From Bacteroidia bacterium (GTDB lineage Bacteria; Bacteroidota; Bacteroidia; JAIBAJ01): DNA of 48,480 nt. A program made the position numbers and the translations under genes. Below the pieces are notes generated by a model. It was not told where the DNA came from and ran no database searches. It worked only from the letters and a program-made list of their open reading frames with translations. Below are positions 24,033 through 32,831 of this stretch, one piece after another; within the stretch, counting starts at the first letter, position 1; every line of letters begins with the position of its first letter. The stretch is from the NCBI GenBank assembly GCA_019695265.1, contig JAIBAJ010000015.1:1-48480 (forward strand), read 5' to 3'.

Positions 24033-25568
24033 ATGTTTTCAAAACTGCTAAAAAGCCTCATAATCTTGGCTCTTCCAATTGGAGTTAATGCTCAAATTTA
24101 TGCAGAAGCCAATTTTCTGCAATTTGCAGCACCTAAAACTGGCACCTACCTGGAAACCATTTTATCTATCGATGCTGGATCCCTGGTTTCCATTTCTCAG
24201 CCTGATTCATCCTTTTCTAGAGGAGCAGGTATTGGTATGCTTATCTTAAATAAAAAAACAAATCAATTTGTTTTTGCCGATAAATACACCTTGATGGCAC
24301 CTAAAACCAAGGATTCAATTTATCCTTACATGGTCTTGGATGTTAGACGAATTCCGCTGAAAAATGGAGAATATGAGGCTCAATTATTTATTTCTGACCT
24401 CCATAATCCAAAAGACACTCTTAAAACCAAACAAACTATTCAAATAGAGCAAAATAGACAGGAAACTTTCTTGAGTGATATTCTGCTTGTTGAAAGCATG
24501 AAACCGACCACCGGCGCAACTAAACTTACCAAAAGTGGATACGATATAATACCATTTACCGGAGCTTTCTACCCTAAAACTATTTCAACCTTGACCTTCT
24601 ATGTGGAAGCCATGTTCAATGAAGCTTTACTTTCTCTTCCCGATAAAAATATTGTATTCCAATTCTTTATCGAAAACGCAGATTCTAAAAGCGTAGTAGA
24701 AGGCTTTTCCGGTTTTTCAAGACAAGAAATTAAAGAAGTAAATATGTTGTGCAAAGAGGTAGATATCCAAAATTTAGGTTCCGGAAATTACAATTTGGTT
24801 ATACAAGTTAAAAATGTGAAGAATGAAATTTTGGCTGCCAAATCAACCTTTTTCCAACGAAGCAATCCTGCTGTAAAATCCCTCAATTCCGATTTTCAAG
24901 AAATTGCCGGTAATTTCGACTATACCACTTCTAATATTTCCCAAAGTTTTGTCGATACGTTTACCAATGTTTCTCTACTGGCTGATTGTATCAAATCCCT
25001 TTATCCAATTTCTACCAACATGGAACAATTGTTTCAGCGCAATCAATTGAATTTGGGTAATTTAGAGCTAATGAAACACTATATGTTGGCGTTTTGGGAA
25101 TCTCGCGATAAGCAAAATCCGGATAAAGCTTGGGCTGATTACTTTGAGCGTGTTAGAGTAGTGGTGAAAAATTATAGTACTCAAATACAACGAGGTTATG
25201 ATACCGATAGAGGAAGGGTTTATTTGCAATATGGTGCTCCCAATACCATGGATATCCGGAGGTTTGAGCCGAACTCCTATCCTTATGAAATTTGGCATTA
25301 TTACCAAATTCCTAATACAGCAACTACCAAACAGCAATCCAATAAAAAGTTTGTATTTTATGCTCAAGATCGTTCTACCAATGATTATAAATTGTTGCAT
25401 TCCACAGCCATTGGTGAAATTTATGATCAACGCTGGCAAATGCGCCTAAATGCCAGAAGCGATCAAAGCCGCAACCTGGATTATACTCAACCAATCGATG
25501 AACAAGGAAGTGGAATAAATAGTCGATTCGGTTCTAGTGCCAACGATTTATTTAATAATCCTCGCTAA
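24033..25568 (+). CDS. Secreted GWxTD-domain protein
   Basis: 511 residues. Signal peptide (MFSKLLKSLIILALPIGVNAQ). The C-terminal third carries the GWxTD domain with its signature changed to GYDTD (residues 388-392): RGYDTDRGRVYLQYGAPNTMDIR, then YPYEIWHYY. The family signature is usually GW.TDRG..YI.YG.P. The N-terminal half is beta-rich with no named domain. The GWxTD family is widespread in Bacteroidota and of unknown function, and often exported. It stands alone, divergent from the tRNA, and converges with the bicarbonate-permease gene 38 bp away. Confidence 0.9.
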   Translation: MFSKLLKSLIILALPIGVNAQIYAEANFLQFAAPKTGTYLETILSIDAGSLVSISQPDSSFSRGAGIGMLILNKKTNQFVFADKYTLMAPKTKDSIYPYMVLDVRRIPLKNGEYEAQLFISDLHNPKDTLKTKQTIQIEQNRQETFLSDILLVESMKPTTGATKLTKSGYDIIPFTGAFYPKTISTLTFYVEAMFNEALLSLPDKNIVFQFFIENADSKSVVEGFSGFSRQEIKEVNMLCKEVDIQNLGSGNYNLVIQVKNVKNEILAAKSTFFQRSNPAVKSLNSDFQEIAGNFDYTTSNISQSFVDTFTNVSLLADCIKSLYPISTNMEQLFQRNQLNLGNLELMKHYMLAFWESRDKQNPDKAWADYFERVRVVVKNYSTQIQRGYDTDRGRVYLQYGAPNTMDIRRFEPNSYPYEIWHYYQIPNTATTKQQSNKKFVFYAQDRSTNDYKLLHSTAIGEIYDQRWQMRLNARSDQSRNLDYTQPIDEQGSGINSRFGSSANDLFNNPR

Positions 25569-25606
25569 AAGTTGTAGTTCTTATATAGTTGAATACAACT
25601 ACTAAA

Positions 25607-26572
25607 TTAGAAGTAGGTGGCAATGGAGTAATAAATCGGAAATCCTAAGGTAATATTCATCGGAAACGTCAAAGCCAAAGGCATCGGTAAGTATAATCCC
25701 GGATCTGCTTTTGGGTTGGCAATTTTCATGGCTGCCGGAACAGCTATATAAGATGCACTTGCTGCTAATACCGCTAAAATAAACCTATTGGCAATCGATT
25801 CAACAAAATAATTGGCCAAATAGGCCATCAAGCATCCATTTAGCAATGGAATAATTAAAGCGAAAAGCAAAGGAAAGCTACCATAGGAAAACATAGAGTT
25901 TAACTTCCTGCCACTCATAATTCCCATATCAAGTAAAAAAATAGCCAGAAATCCTTTAAAAATATCATTGGTGAATGGTTTTATGCCTTCCGCATGCTTG
26001 GTGGTGGTAATGAACCCAATTAGCAAACTACCAATAATAAGCAAAACAGAACCATTGGTCATAGCGTGTGACAATGTTTTGCTCTTGTTATTGTTTACTT
26101 CATTCTCTTGCTTGGAATAAAGAGAAACCATTAATAACCCAACAATAATTGCAGGTGATTCCATTAAGGCCATTACAGCAACCATATGTCCTTCTAAATG
26201 TTGTCCAAGTCCTTCCAGGTAAGCGGAAGCAGTTACAAATGTTACTGCACTTACCGAGCCATAAGAAGCCGCAATTGCTCCGGCATCGTGTAGCTTAAGC
26301 TTAGTTTTAAGAAGATAAAATGTGTAATAGGGTATAAGTATGGAAGAGGAAAGTCCTAGAATGAAACAATATAAAATTTCCCGGTCTATGGTCTCATGTG
26401 ATAATTCCTGTCCTCCTTTAAAACCAATGGAGAAAAGTAAGTAAATAGAAATGAATTTGGATGAATTGGAAGGGATTTCCAAATCGCTCCTGAGGTAAAC
26501 AGCAATAATACCTAATACAAAAAATAATAGGGCAGGATTGGTTAAGTTGTCGCTAAGCAGTTGAAAATTCAT
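25607..26572 (-). CDS. sbtA: Sodium-dependent bicarbonate permease (SbtA family)
   Basis: 321-residue inner-membrane protein with about ten hydrophobic segments. Family motifs: MNFQLLSDNLTNPALLFFVLGIIAV at the start (in pieces), FSIGFKGGQELS, AASYGSVSAVTFVTA, ALMESPAIIVGL, GFLAIFLLDMGIMSGRKL, and SYIAVPAAMK..NP.ADPGLYLP.ALTFPMNI near the end. These match the SbtA/DUF897 permeases, which import bicarbonate with Na+. It is the last gene of the icd-TM-DUF6671-sbtA run, starting 6 bases after the DUF6671 stop. Cyanobacterial SbtA is regulated by a LysR protein and by a PII-like SbtB; here a LysR gene is divergent and no SbtB gene is present. Substrate is inferred from family. Confidence 0.9.
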   Translation of the reverse strand: MNFQLLSDNLTNPALLFFVLGIIAVYLRSDLEIPSNSSKFISIYLLFSIGFKGGQELSHETIDREILYCFILGLSSSILIPYYTFYLLKTKLKLHDAGAIAASYGSVSAVTFVTASAYLEGLGQHLEGHMVAVMALMESPAIIVGLLMVSLYSKQENEVNNNKSKTLSHAMTNGSVLLIIGSLLIGFITTTKHAEGIKPFTNDIFKGFLAIFLLDMGIMSGRKLNSMFSYGSFPLLFALIIPLLNGCLMAYLANYFVESIANRFILAVLAASASYIAVPAAMKIANPKADPGLYLPMPLALTFPMNITLGFPIYYSIATYF

Positions 26573-26578
26573 TTTAAT

Positions 26579-27442
26579 TTATGGGTTACAGTTTTGGCAA
26601 TACATAGGATCAATATTTTCCTTGCCATTAGGGTACAGTATGGTTTTAGAATTTCCGCAGGTTTTACATTGGTATAAATGAGAAATAGCAAATTCGCTCG
26701 GCCATTGACAAATTGAACAGGGTAGGCCTTTTTGAATGGAACTAACTTCAAATCCGGGGGTTTGGCAATACGGACAAAGGGAGTTTATTTTGGAAATTAG
26801 GTTCTGGGTTGCTAAACCTATATTCTTCATCCTGGTCGGATTTAGGTGGGCCCGCATATCGGTTTCTGCCCAAACCTTTCCATATCTGGATTTTAAACGA
26901 ATAAAGTTATCTGATAGACTTTGATGGTCTTGAATTCCTTTAACAATTTCCTTAACTTCCTTTTCTGCTATTCTCAATATAATAGCATGAGAAGGAAAGG
27001 TAATTCTATCGGCAAATTTTTCCAGTTCTTCCAGTGTGCTCAGATACTGTCCATGGAAATTGGTTTCCAACGTAAGGGAACTTCCAACAAAGGTCCAATT
27101 GTTTTTTAAATCAATTAAACAAACCAATTCTTCATTGCATGGAACAAAGGGTATTATGGGATGTGGTCCAAAAGATCCTTCACTTGCAAAACCTAAATCA
27201 TGGTTTCCCCGATTTAGTCCAAATTTGCATTTTTCCACAACTGTATTTTTGGGTGAGTTTTTTCGTTCAATCTCACCTGAAAAGTTTCCAAAAATGTCAG
27301 TATCTACCTCATTGTTGACTTCAACCAGAATGCCCAGTGATTCTTTGGCCAAGGGAGCTATTACTTTTTCTTTGCAATGTTTGGAAGTAAGCAAGGCCTT
27401 TCTACCTTCAAAAAGTTGCCTGGCAGACATAATTTGAGCCAT
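26579..27442 (-). CDS. DUF6671-like protein with C-terminal zinc ribbons
   Basis: 287 residues. The N-terminal two thirds match my memory of DUF6671: KALLTSKHCKEKVIAPLAKESLGI, DTDIFGNFSGEIER, FASEGSFGPHP..PFVPCNEELVCLIDLKN, LETNFHG. The C-terminus has four CxxC pairs (CPYC, CSIC, CKTC, CQNC), likely two zinc ribbons. The start at 27442 lies one base after the stop of the upstream small gene, so translation is coupled. It sits directly before the bicarbonate permease. The invariant histidines and acidic residues suggest a metal-dependent enzyme, but no function is established. Confidence 0.75.
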   Translation of the reverse strand: MAQIMSARQLFEGRKALLTSKHCKEKVIAPLAKESLGILVEVNNEVDTDIFGNFSGEIERKNSPKNTVVEKCKFGLNRGNHDLGFASEGSFGPHPIIPFVPCNEELVCLIDLKNNWTFVGSSLTLETNFHGQYLSTLEELEKFADRITFPSHAIILRIAEKEVKEIVKGIQDHQSLSDNFIRLKSRYGKVWAETDMRAHLNPTRMKNIGLATQNLISKINSLCPYCQTPGFEVSSIQKGLPCSICQWPSEFAISHLYQCKTCGNSKTILYPNGKENIDPMYCQNCNP

Positions 27443-27443
27443 G

Positions 27444-27662
27444 CTATTCCTGATTGAGTTTAAGGAAACTATTGGCTAGAAGCAAGCTAATCAATCCTAA
27501 ACTCCCAAACAATTGATTGTCAGTTTCTTTTGTTAGGAAGCTTAGGCATAAAGCGCATAAACCAATGGCAAAAAGGACTGGAAATAAAATTTGGTTAGAT
27601 AGATCTTCCCACCAATCGGTTAAATTATTGGCCTTGTCCCAACGAATAAGCCGGTTTCCCAT
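27444..27662 (-). CDS. Small two-TM membrane protein overlapping icd 3' end
   Basis: 72 residues from the ATG at 27662 (MGNRLIRWDKANNLTDWWEDL), the first Met that gives a conventional small protein. The frame is open further upstream inside icd but that part is unconvincing. Two hydrophobic stretches: about 24-43 (ILFPVLFAIGLCALCLSFL) and 52-68 (LFGSLGLISLLLANSFL). It overlaps the last 38 bases of icd in another frame and ends one base before DUF6671, so it belongs to the same transcript and is translationally coupled. No family is recognised; a small partner of the permease is a guess. Confidence 0.55.
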   Translation of the reverse strand: MGNRLIRWDKANNLTDWWEDLSNQILFPVLFAIGLCALCLSFLTKETDNQLFGSLGLISLLLANSFLKLNQE

Positions 27663-29061
27663 CAAAACTGTATAAATTTTCAGTTTTAATGACATCCAAA
27701 TTGTTTTCATAAGCATTTTGTAAAAGATGAATAAGGTCTTTATTGTTTAACTTATTGGCATTTTTAGATTTAAATCGACATCTCCAATGGTCGGTGCAGA
27801 ATGTTTCTTTAAATCCATTTGGCCAAACTTTAATTCCTCGGTTTGTAATCATCGATAAACTAACATGTTCGTTGGTGATGTTTCCGGCTAGTTTGGCTAA
27901 CTCATTCGGATCCATTCCTCTCCATTGTATAAAAATATCTACACCTTCAAGTTGCTTGTTCTTGGGCTTAGAGCGTTGATACTTATGGATTTGTAAGGTG
28001 TCTTGAACAGAGAATTCAACAGGTTTTAGTTTGTTTGGTATTTTTCCTAGGTTGTCGATAAGTGCATGGGTGAATTCAATTGTTCCAACTAGTTTTTTAC
28101 TAACTCCCGGTTTGAAAATGTCCTTAGTATGTATACCTTCTTCAATGGTTTTGAGCCAGGCATTTTGAATTTTTTCCGCCGTTTTATGTTCGCCTAGATG
28201 GGTTAACATGAGCACTGCGCCTTGAATTAATCCGGAGGGATTTGCCAGGTTTTTTCCTGCTATATCGGGCGCGGATCCATGAATGGCTTCGAACATGGCA
28301 CACTCTTCACCAATATTGGCTGAACCAGCAAGTCCAACGGATCCTGTAATTTGAGCAGCAACGTCGGAAAGTATATCTCCATAGAGGTTAGGCATTACGA
28401 TTACATCAAATTTTTCAGGTGTATCGGCCATTAATGCTGCACCTATATCAATTATCCAATGTTCGTTTTCTATGGTAGGGTAATCCTTGGCAACTTCATT
28501 GAATACCGAGTGAAATAAACCATCGGTTTGCTTCATGATGTTGTCCTTGGTAAAACAACTTACTTTTTTTCTTTTGTTTATTCTGGCATATTCAAATGCG
28601 TAACGAATTATCTTCTCACAGCCCGGTCTGGAAATGAGTTTTAAACATTGCACTACTTCATCTGTTTGTTGGTGTTCTATTCCTGCATACAGGTCTTCTT
28701 CATTTTCACGAATGATAACTAAATCCATCTGTTGATGCTTGGTCTCAACAAATGGATGAAGGCTAAAGCAGGGTCTTACATTGGCAAATAGGCCTAAAAA
28801 TTTCCTGGTTGATACATTTAAACTTTTATAACCTCCTCCTTGTGGCGTGGTAATCGGTCCTTTCAGGAAAATTTTATTTTTTCGAATTGTTTCCCATGAG
28901 TCCTGACTAATACCGGAGAGGTTTCCATCTAAATAAACTTTTTCTCCTACCTCAATTTCTTCGTATTTGAGATTGGCTCCTGCCGCTTCTAAAATGGACA
29001 GGGTTGCATTCATAATCTCAGGTCCAATTCCATCCCCTTTGGCAATCGTTATCGTTTTCAT
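27625..29061 (-). CDS. icd: NADP-dependent isocitrate dehydrogenase (Icd, long Thermus/Rickettsia-type)
   Basis: 478 residues. Decarboxylating dehydrogenase of the TCA cycle: isocitrate to 2-oxoglutarate plus CO2. Seen: AKGDGIGPEIMNATLSIL, GPITTPQGGGYKSLNVSTRKFLGLFANVRP (substrate loop), IIRENEEDLYAGIEH, KVSCFTKDNIMKQTDGLF, PNLYGDILSDVAAQITGSVGLAGSANIG, FEAIHGSAPDIAGKNLANP. The extra C-terminal domain (about 340-478, LEGVDIFIQWRGMDPNELAKLAGN...) is typical of the ~480-residue forms. First gene of the run ending in a bicarbonate permease, divergent from a LysR regulator. CACCTTTG 14 bases upstream is a one-mismatch -7 box. Cofactor choice is from family, not shown. Confidence 0.93.
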   Translation of the reverse strand: MKTITIAKGDGIGPEIMNATLSILEAAGANLKYEEIEVGEKVYLDGNLSGISQDSWETIRKNKIFLKGPITTPQGGGYKSLNVSTRKFLGLFANVRPCFSLHPFVETKHQQMDLVIIRENEEDLYAGIEHQQTDEVVQCLKLISRPGCEKIIRYAFEYARINKRKKVSCFTKDNIMKQTDGLFHSVFNEVAKDYPTIENEHWIIDIGAALMADTPEKFDVIVMPNLYGDILSDVAAQITGSVGLAGSANIGEECAMFEAIHGSAPDIAGKNLANPSGLIQGAVLMLTHLGEHKTAEKIQNAWLKTIEEGIHTKDIFKPGVSKKLVGTIEFTHALIDNLGKIPNKLKPVEFSVQDTLQIHKYQRSKPKNKQLEGVDIFIQWRGMDPNELAKLAGNITNEHVSLSMITNRGIKVWPNGFKETFCTDHWRCRFKSKNANKLNNKDLIHLLQNAYENNLDVIKTENLYSFDGKPAYSLGQGQ

Positions 29062-29105
29062 GTGAATTATTTTTGCAAAGGTGCTATGGTTTATTATTAG
29101 TATTT

Positions 29106-29133
29106 ATTTATATTTGTTATATTTTATATAAAT
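29106..29133. promoter_or_regulatory. Inverted repeat in the icd/LysR divergent promoter (candidate LysR operator)
   Basis: ATTTATAT (29106-29113) and ATATAAAT (29126-29133) form a perfect 8-bp inverted repeat with a 12-base spacer, in the 79-bp gap between icd and the LysR gene. The spacing and position, 7 bases from the LysR ATG, fit an autoregulatory LysR site. AT-richness of the area makes chance formation possible. Confidence 0.4.
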
Positions 29134-29140
29134 AATTTTT

Positions 29141-30049
29141 ATGAATTACACCCTTAATCAACTTAAGGTTTTTAAAACCATTACTGAAACTGGCAGCATA
29201 ACCAAAGCTGCTGAGCTTCTGCATTTGACTCAACCTGCTGTATCGATACAATTGAAGAATTTTCAGGAACAGTTTGAAATTCCGTTAATTGAGGTAATTG
29301 GAAGAAAAGTGTTTGTTACTGAATTTGGAAAGGAGGTAGCCCAATCTGCCTACCGCATATTGGCAGAGGTTACTGAAATAGAGCAAAAGACTTTGGCTTT
29401 TAGGGAAGTTTTGGTTGGAAAATTAAAATTTTCGGTGGTTTCAACCGGTAAATATGTGATGCCTTATTTTCTTACTTCTTTTGTTAATTCTCACCCGGGG
29501 GTAACCTTACAAATGGAAGTTACCAATAAGAATTTAGTTTTAAGAAGCCTAGAGCTAAATGAAATTGATTTTGCCTTGGTTTCTATTCTGCCAAACCATA
29601 TAAAATTGGAGAAGATTGAGTTATTGGAAAACAGATTATTCCTGGTTGGTCCTGCGGTGAATGCGGTTGATTTGGAGGGGAAAGATTTTTCAGTTTTGGA
29701 GAAGATTCCCTTGATTTTTCGGGAACAAGGTTCAGGGACCAGGCAGGTAATGGAACGATTTCTATCCAATCACCAAATAAATCCGATTAAACGATTGGAA
29801 CTTACTTCCAATGAGGCTGTGAAGCAGGCTATTATGGCAGGATTGGGGTATTCGATAATGCCGTTAATTGGAATAAAAAGGGAGTTTGAGTTAGGCTTGT
29901 TAAAGATTATACCAATTTCCGGTTTACCTATTTTGACCAATTGGAGTTTAATTTGGTTGGCCGAGAAAAAATTATCACCTGTTGCTCGTGCTTATATTGA
30001 ATTCTTGAATCAAAATAAGGATATTATTATGAAAGAGCGGTTTCAATAA
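29141..30049 (+). CDS. LysR-family transcriptional regulator, divergent from icd-sbtA operon
   Basis: 302 residues. N-terminal winged HTH (1-60): MNYTLNQLKVFKTITETGSITKAAELLHLTQPAVSIQLKNFQEQF (in pieces), followed by a linker helix and a two-lobed effector domain (90-300: KLKFSVVSTGKYVMPYFLTSFVNSHPGV, FREQGSGTRQVMERFL, NEAVKQAIMAGLGYSIMPL). FREQGSGTR...N.....A.MAGLGYSI.P is the CbbR/CcmR-like pattern. CbbR and CcmR regulate carbon fixation or inorganic carbon uptake with small-molecule signals. The neighbouring divergent operon contains a bicarbonate permease, so control of that operon is likely. The effector is not known. Confidence 0.92.
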   Translation: MNYTLNQLKVFKTITETGSITKAAELLHLTQPAVSIQLKNFQEQFEIPLIEVIGRKVFVTEFGKEVAQSAYRILAEVTEIEQKTLAFREVLVGKLKFSVVSTGKYVMPYFLTSFVNSHPGVTLQMEVTNKNLVLRSLELNEIDFALVSILPNHIKLEKIELLENRLFLVGPAVNAVDLEGKDFSVLEKIPLIFREQGSGTRQVMERFLSNHQINPIKRLELTSNEAVKQAIMAGLGYSIMPLIGIKREFELGLLKIIPISGLPILTNWSLIWLAEKKLSPVARAYIEFLNQNKDIIMKERFQ

Positions 30050-30082
30050 TTGGCTAATCAATTCCGGGAAGGGCTTAAATCA

Positions 30083-30106
30083 ATTGCTTTTTAATGCAAT
30101 CTTTTT
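30083..30106 (+). terminator. Weak candidate terminator after the LysR gene
   Basis: ATTGC (30083-30087) and GCAAT (30096-30100) form a 5-bp stem with an 8-base loop, followed by CTTTTT. The stem is short, so the call is tentative. Confidence 0.3.
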
Positions 30107-30326
30107 ATATACTGCAAAATGGATACCTCTTTATTTGGATGGAAATGCCCAATTTTAACACTAGTTAGGAATAAGGAATTTAGTTTCTTTGATTTTATTT
30201 CCACCTTTGTGCCGGAAATCGAAAGATTTTCACCCACCCAATACTCATTTATTCTCATTAAACCACCGGAACGACTGTTCTGTTTGTTTAACTAATACTT
30301 CAAGTTTAGGCTTGAACCAATATACC

Positions 30327-30818
30327 ATGAGAATAAATTCAACAATTATTTTAATAGCCATTGCTTCCCTTTGGCTTTTTCAAACAGCTTGCAAAAAGCC
30401 ATCTGATGAAATCCAGCCCGCTCCTGAATTCAATGAAAGAGCTGATACCTCCAGTTTGGTGGTTCAAATAAAGGGATTTAAGAATACGAATGGAAAGGTG
30501 AATATTGCTTTATATAACACCGGTTCATCTTTTAACAACCCGGATCAAATATATCGTTCCTCTTTCGTTTCTGTTTCAGGTAATCCGACGGAGGTAACAT
30601 TTGATAGCATTCCATCAGGCGATTATGCTTTTGCTGTTTTTCATGATGAGAACAATAATCAAAACCTGGATCAGAATTTTTTAGGCATTCCTAAAGAGGG
30701 ATTCTGTTTTTCAAATAACGCCATGGGATCATTTGGTCCACCGAGTTATGATAAAGCAAAATTCAACATTCCTTCCAAGAGTAAGGTAACTCAGGTTGTT
30801 GATTTGGTATTCTATTAG
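30327..30818 (+). CDS. DUF2141 lipoprotein
   Basis: 163 residues from the ATG at 30327 (MRINSTIILIAIASLWLFQTACKK), a lipoprotein signal with lipid Cys at about residue 22. The frame is open upstream to 30189 but that part has no gene features. The body matches DUF2141: LVVQIKGFKNTNGKVNIALYN, FDSIPSGDYAFAVFHDENNNQNLDQNFLGIPKEGFCFSNNAMG, with the conserved DEN.N..LD...LGIP.EG..FS.. core. The family is a periplasmic or surface beta-sandwich of unknown role. CACCTTTG at 30202-30209 would give a 115-base leader in which I see no known riboswitch. It converges with the TrmN6 gene, 6 bp away. Confidence 0.88.
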   Translation: MRINSTIILIAIASLWLFQTACKKPSDEIQPAPEFNERADTSSLVVQIKGFKNTNGKVNIALYNTGSSFNNPDQIYRSSFVSVSGNPTEVTFDSIPSGDYAFAVFHDENNNQNLDQNFLGIPKEGFCFSNNAMGSFGPPSYDKAKFNIPSKSKVTQVVDLVFY

Positions 30819-30824
30819 AATGAA

Positions 30825-31637
30825 CTAAGAAACGGTGGTTTGGGCAGATTGGGAAGGATTCAATGACTGGGGGCAGGGTTTTTTTCCTTCAACTAATGCC
30901 ACTCGTTCTTCTTTATCGAGAAAATAGTTCCCAATAAGTTTCTGATATTCTGGTGAAAATTGACCTGGTGAAATTTGCTGTATAGAAATTTCATCTTCTA
31001 CCAATGGACTTTCTTCTTTTGAAAACTCCATTAGAATCCGTTTTGCCGGTTTACAAACCAAGGTTTTTACCCAGGTCAATCTGGTTAGATATAAATCGTT
31101 TTTTCTTCCTTCTTTAACAGCTCTTTCAAATAATTCAGATGGAAGGATTAAACTAAATTTACCTTGACAAGAAAGGAGATTATTAACCGATAAAAAAAGT
31201 TCATCTAAAGGCAATACCAAATCAGAGTGACGGGCAATTGCTTTGTCCTTTTGGGAGGAATGTAAACATCCGGTGAAGAAAGGAGGGTTGCAAGCAATGC
31301 CATCAAATTTCTGACCTGTTAAACTTAACTCCTGAACAGAGATATGCCTAGATCTTAATCTTTCTCCCCACGGACTATTGGAATAATTTTCCTGAGCTTG
31401 TTCCAGAACGATTGGATTGATATCTACTCCTTTGATAAAGGCTGAATGGCGTTGTGCTAGCATTAAACTGATTACACCGGTTCCACAACCAATATCCAGT
31501 ATTCTTTCAGCACCATTAAAATTGGACCAGGAACCTAATAAAACAGCATCGGTACCAACTCGCAAAGGGCATTTGTCCTGCTTGATGGCAAACTGTTTAA
31601 AATAGAAAATATCCTTGGAATATACGGGTGTATTCAC
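30825..31637 (-). CDS. tRNA1(Val) adenine-N6 methyltransferase-like (TrmN6/YfiC family)
   Basis: 270 residues from a GTG at 31637 (MNTPVYSKDIFYFKQFAIKQDK); no in-frame ATG precedes the SAM motif, so GTG is the start. Seen: PLRVGTDAVLLGSW, LDIGCGTGVISLMLAQR (SAM binding), GVDINPIVLEQAQEN, and the catalytic NPPFFTG of N6-adenine methyltransferases. E. coli YfiC methylates A37 of tRNA1(Val); the exact target here is inferred. A TATTTTTG box at 31660-31667 (minus) lies 22 bases upstream. The 197 bp up to fabH shows no other feature. Confidence 0.88.
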   Translation of the reverse strand: MNTPVYSKDIFYFKQFAIKQDKCPLRVGTDAVLLGSWSNFNGAERILDIGCGTGVISLMLAQRHSAFIKGVDINPIVLEQAQENYSNSPWGERLRSRHISVQELSLTGQKFDGIACNPPFFTGCLHSSQKDKAIARHSDLVLPLDELFLSVNNLLSCQGKFSLILPSELFERAVKEGRKNDLYLTRLTWVKTLVCKPAKRILMEFSKEESPLVEDEISIQQISPGQFSPEYQKLIGNYFLDKEERVALVEGKKPCPQSLNPSQSAQTTVS

Positions 31638-31659
31638 AACTGGCCTCAGGTTTGAGTTG

Positions 31660-31667
31660 CAAAAATA
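31660..31667 (-). promoter_or_regulatory. -7 promoter box TATTTTTG of the TrmN6-like gene
   Basis: Exact TAnnTTTG match, 22 bases upstream of the GTG start at 31637. Confidence 0.5.
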
Positions 31668-31834
31668 AGGTGAATACTTCGATTAAAAAAGGAGTAAAAG
31701 TGAGAAACTTTTAAAATTCAAGGGTTGTGAATCGGGTAAAAAGTGGTTTTTGTTTTTGGTTTTCTTTGATTGGTCTAAGGAAAGAGGCTGTTAAGGCGAA
31801 CTAATTAGTGGGCAGTAAAAATACCTACATCTGA

Positions 31835-32824
31835 TTAGTAGGCCCACTTTAAATAGATACTTCCCCAGGTAAAGCCACCGCCAAAAGCTGCTAAAATAAG
31901 ATTATCTCCTTTTTTAAACCTGTTTTCCCATTCCCAAAGACAAATTGGAATGGTGCCGTTGGTGGTATTTCCATATTTGTGAATGTTCACAATGACTTTT
32001 TCTTCGCTAAGTCCCATGCGGTTAGCTGTAGCATCAATAATTCGTTTATTAGCCTGGTGAGGTACCAACCATGCCACATCGTCGGCACTGAGTTGGTTGC
32101 GTTCCATGATTTGTGCTGCAACATCTGCCATGTTGGTAACTGCAAATTTGAAAACGGTTTGTCCTTCTTGATGCACGTAATGTTCTTTATTGGTGACGGT
32201 TTCAAGGCTTGCCGGATAGGCGCTGCCACCTGCTTTTTGATTGAGGAAGAAACGGCCGCTACCATCGGTTCGAAGGATGTTATCTACGATTCCAAATCCT
32301 TCGGTATTGGGTTCAAGCATTACTGCACCACCGCCATCTCCAAAAATAACGCAGGTTGCCCGATCTTCGTAGTTAATGATGCTTGACATTTTGTCTACCC
32401 CAACTACAATTACTTTTTTGTATTGTCCTGATTCAATAAATTTAGATGCTGTTACCAAGCTGAACATAAAACCGGAGCAAGCGGCAGAAATATCGTAACT
32501 AAATCCGTTTTTAATTCCACATTTATCTGCAATGATATTGGCAGTAGCAGGGAATTGCATGTCGGGTGTTACGGTAGCACAAATCAAAAGTTCAACTTCA
32601 TCCGGTTTGGTATTGGTTTTTTCCAGCAACTTATTTACTGCATGCACAGCCATTTCTGAAGACCCCATTCCTTCGCCTTTCAAAATTCGGCGTTCTCTAA
32701 TTCCGGTACGAGATTGAATCCATTCGTCGGTGGTATCAACCATTTTTTCCAATTCCTCGTTGGTTAGAACATATTCAGGAACATAGGCTGAAATTCCGGT
32801 AATTGCGGCGGTTATTTTATTCAT
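31835..32824 (-). CDS. fabH: 3-oxoacyl-ACP synthase III (FabH)
   Basis: 329 residues. Condenses acetyl-CoA with malonyl-ACP to start fatty acid synthesis in the cytosol. Start [25 protein letters not shown] (in part) fits the family; the frame is open 45 bases upstream through a hairpin and is not needed. Active site: Cys116 in ISAACSGFM, His in VPHQANKRI, Asn in [11 protein letters not shown], plus TRTGIRERR (here SRTGIRERR). It follows rpmF, with an unusual hairpin plus T run just before its ATG. The order DUF177-rpmF-fabH is the conserved Bacteroidota arrangement. Confidence 0.97.
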   Translation of the reverse strand: MNKITAAITGISAYVPEYVLTNEELEKMVDTTDEWIQSRTGIRERRILKGEGMGSSEMAVHAVNKLLEKTNTKPDEVELLICATVTPDMQFPATANIIADKCGIKNGFSYDISAACSGFMFSLVTASKFIESGQYKKVIVVGVDKMSSIINYEDRATCVIFGDGGGAVMLEPNTEGFGIVDNILRTDGSGRFFLNQKAGGSAYPASLETVTNKEHYVHQEGQTVFKFAVTNMADVAAQIMERNQLSADDVAWLVPHQANKRIIDATANRMGLSEEKVIVNIHKYGNTTNGTIPICLWEWENRFKKGDNLILAAFGGGFTWGSIYLKWAY

Positions 32825-32831
32825 GGGAAAC

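Noticed and set aside
25569-25606. Possible hairpin between the GWxTD and sbtA genes.
   Set aside because: Only a 7-bp stem with a long loop and no T run on either side.
30202-30326. 115-base leader of the DUF2141 gene, checked for a riboswitch.
   Set aside because: No recognisable riboswitch core or terminator/antiterminator pair; the promoter box itself is only a one-mismatch match.
30327-30400. Upstream in-frame extension of the DUF2141 gene to 30189.
   Set aside because: The lipoprotein signal begins at 30327; the upstream part is not gene-like.
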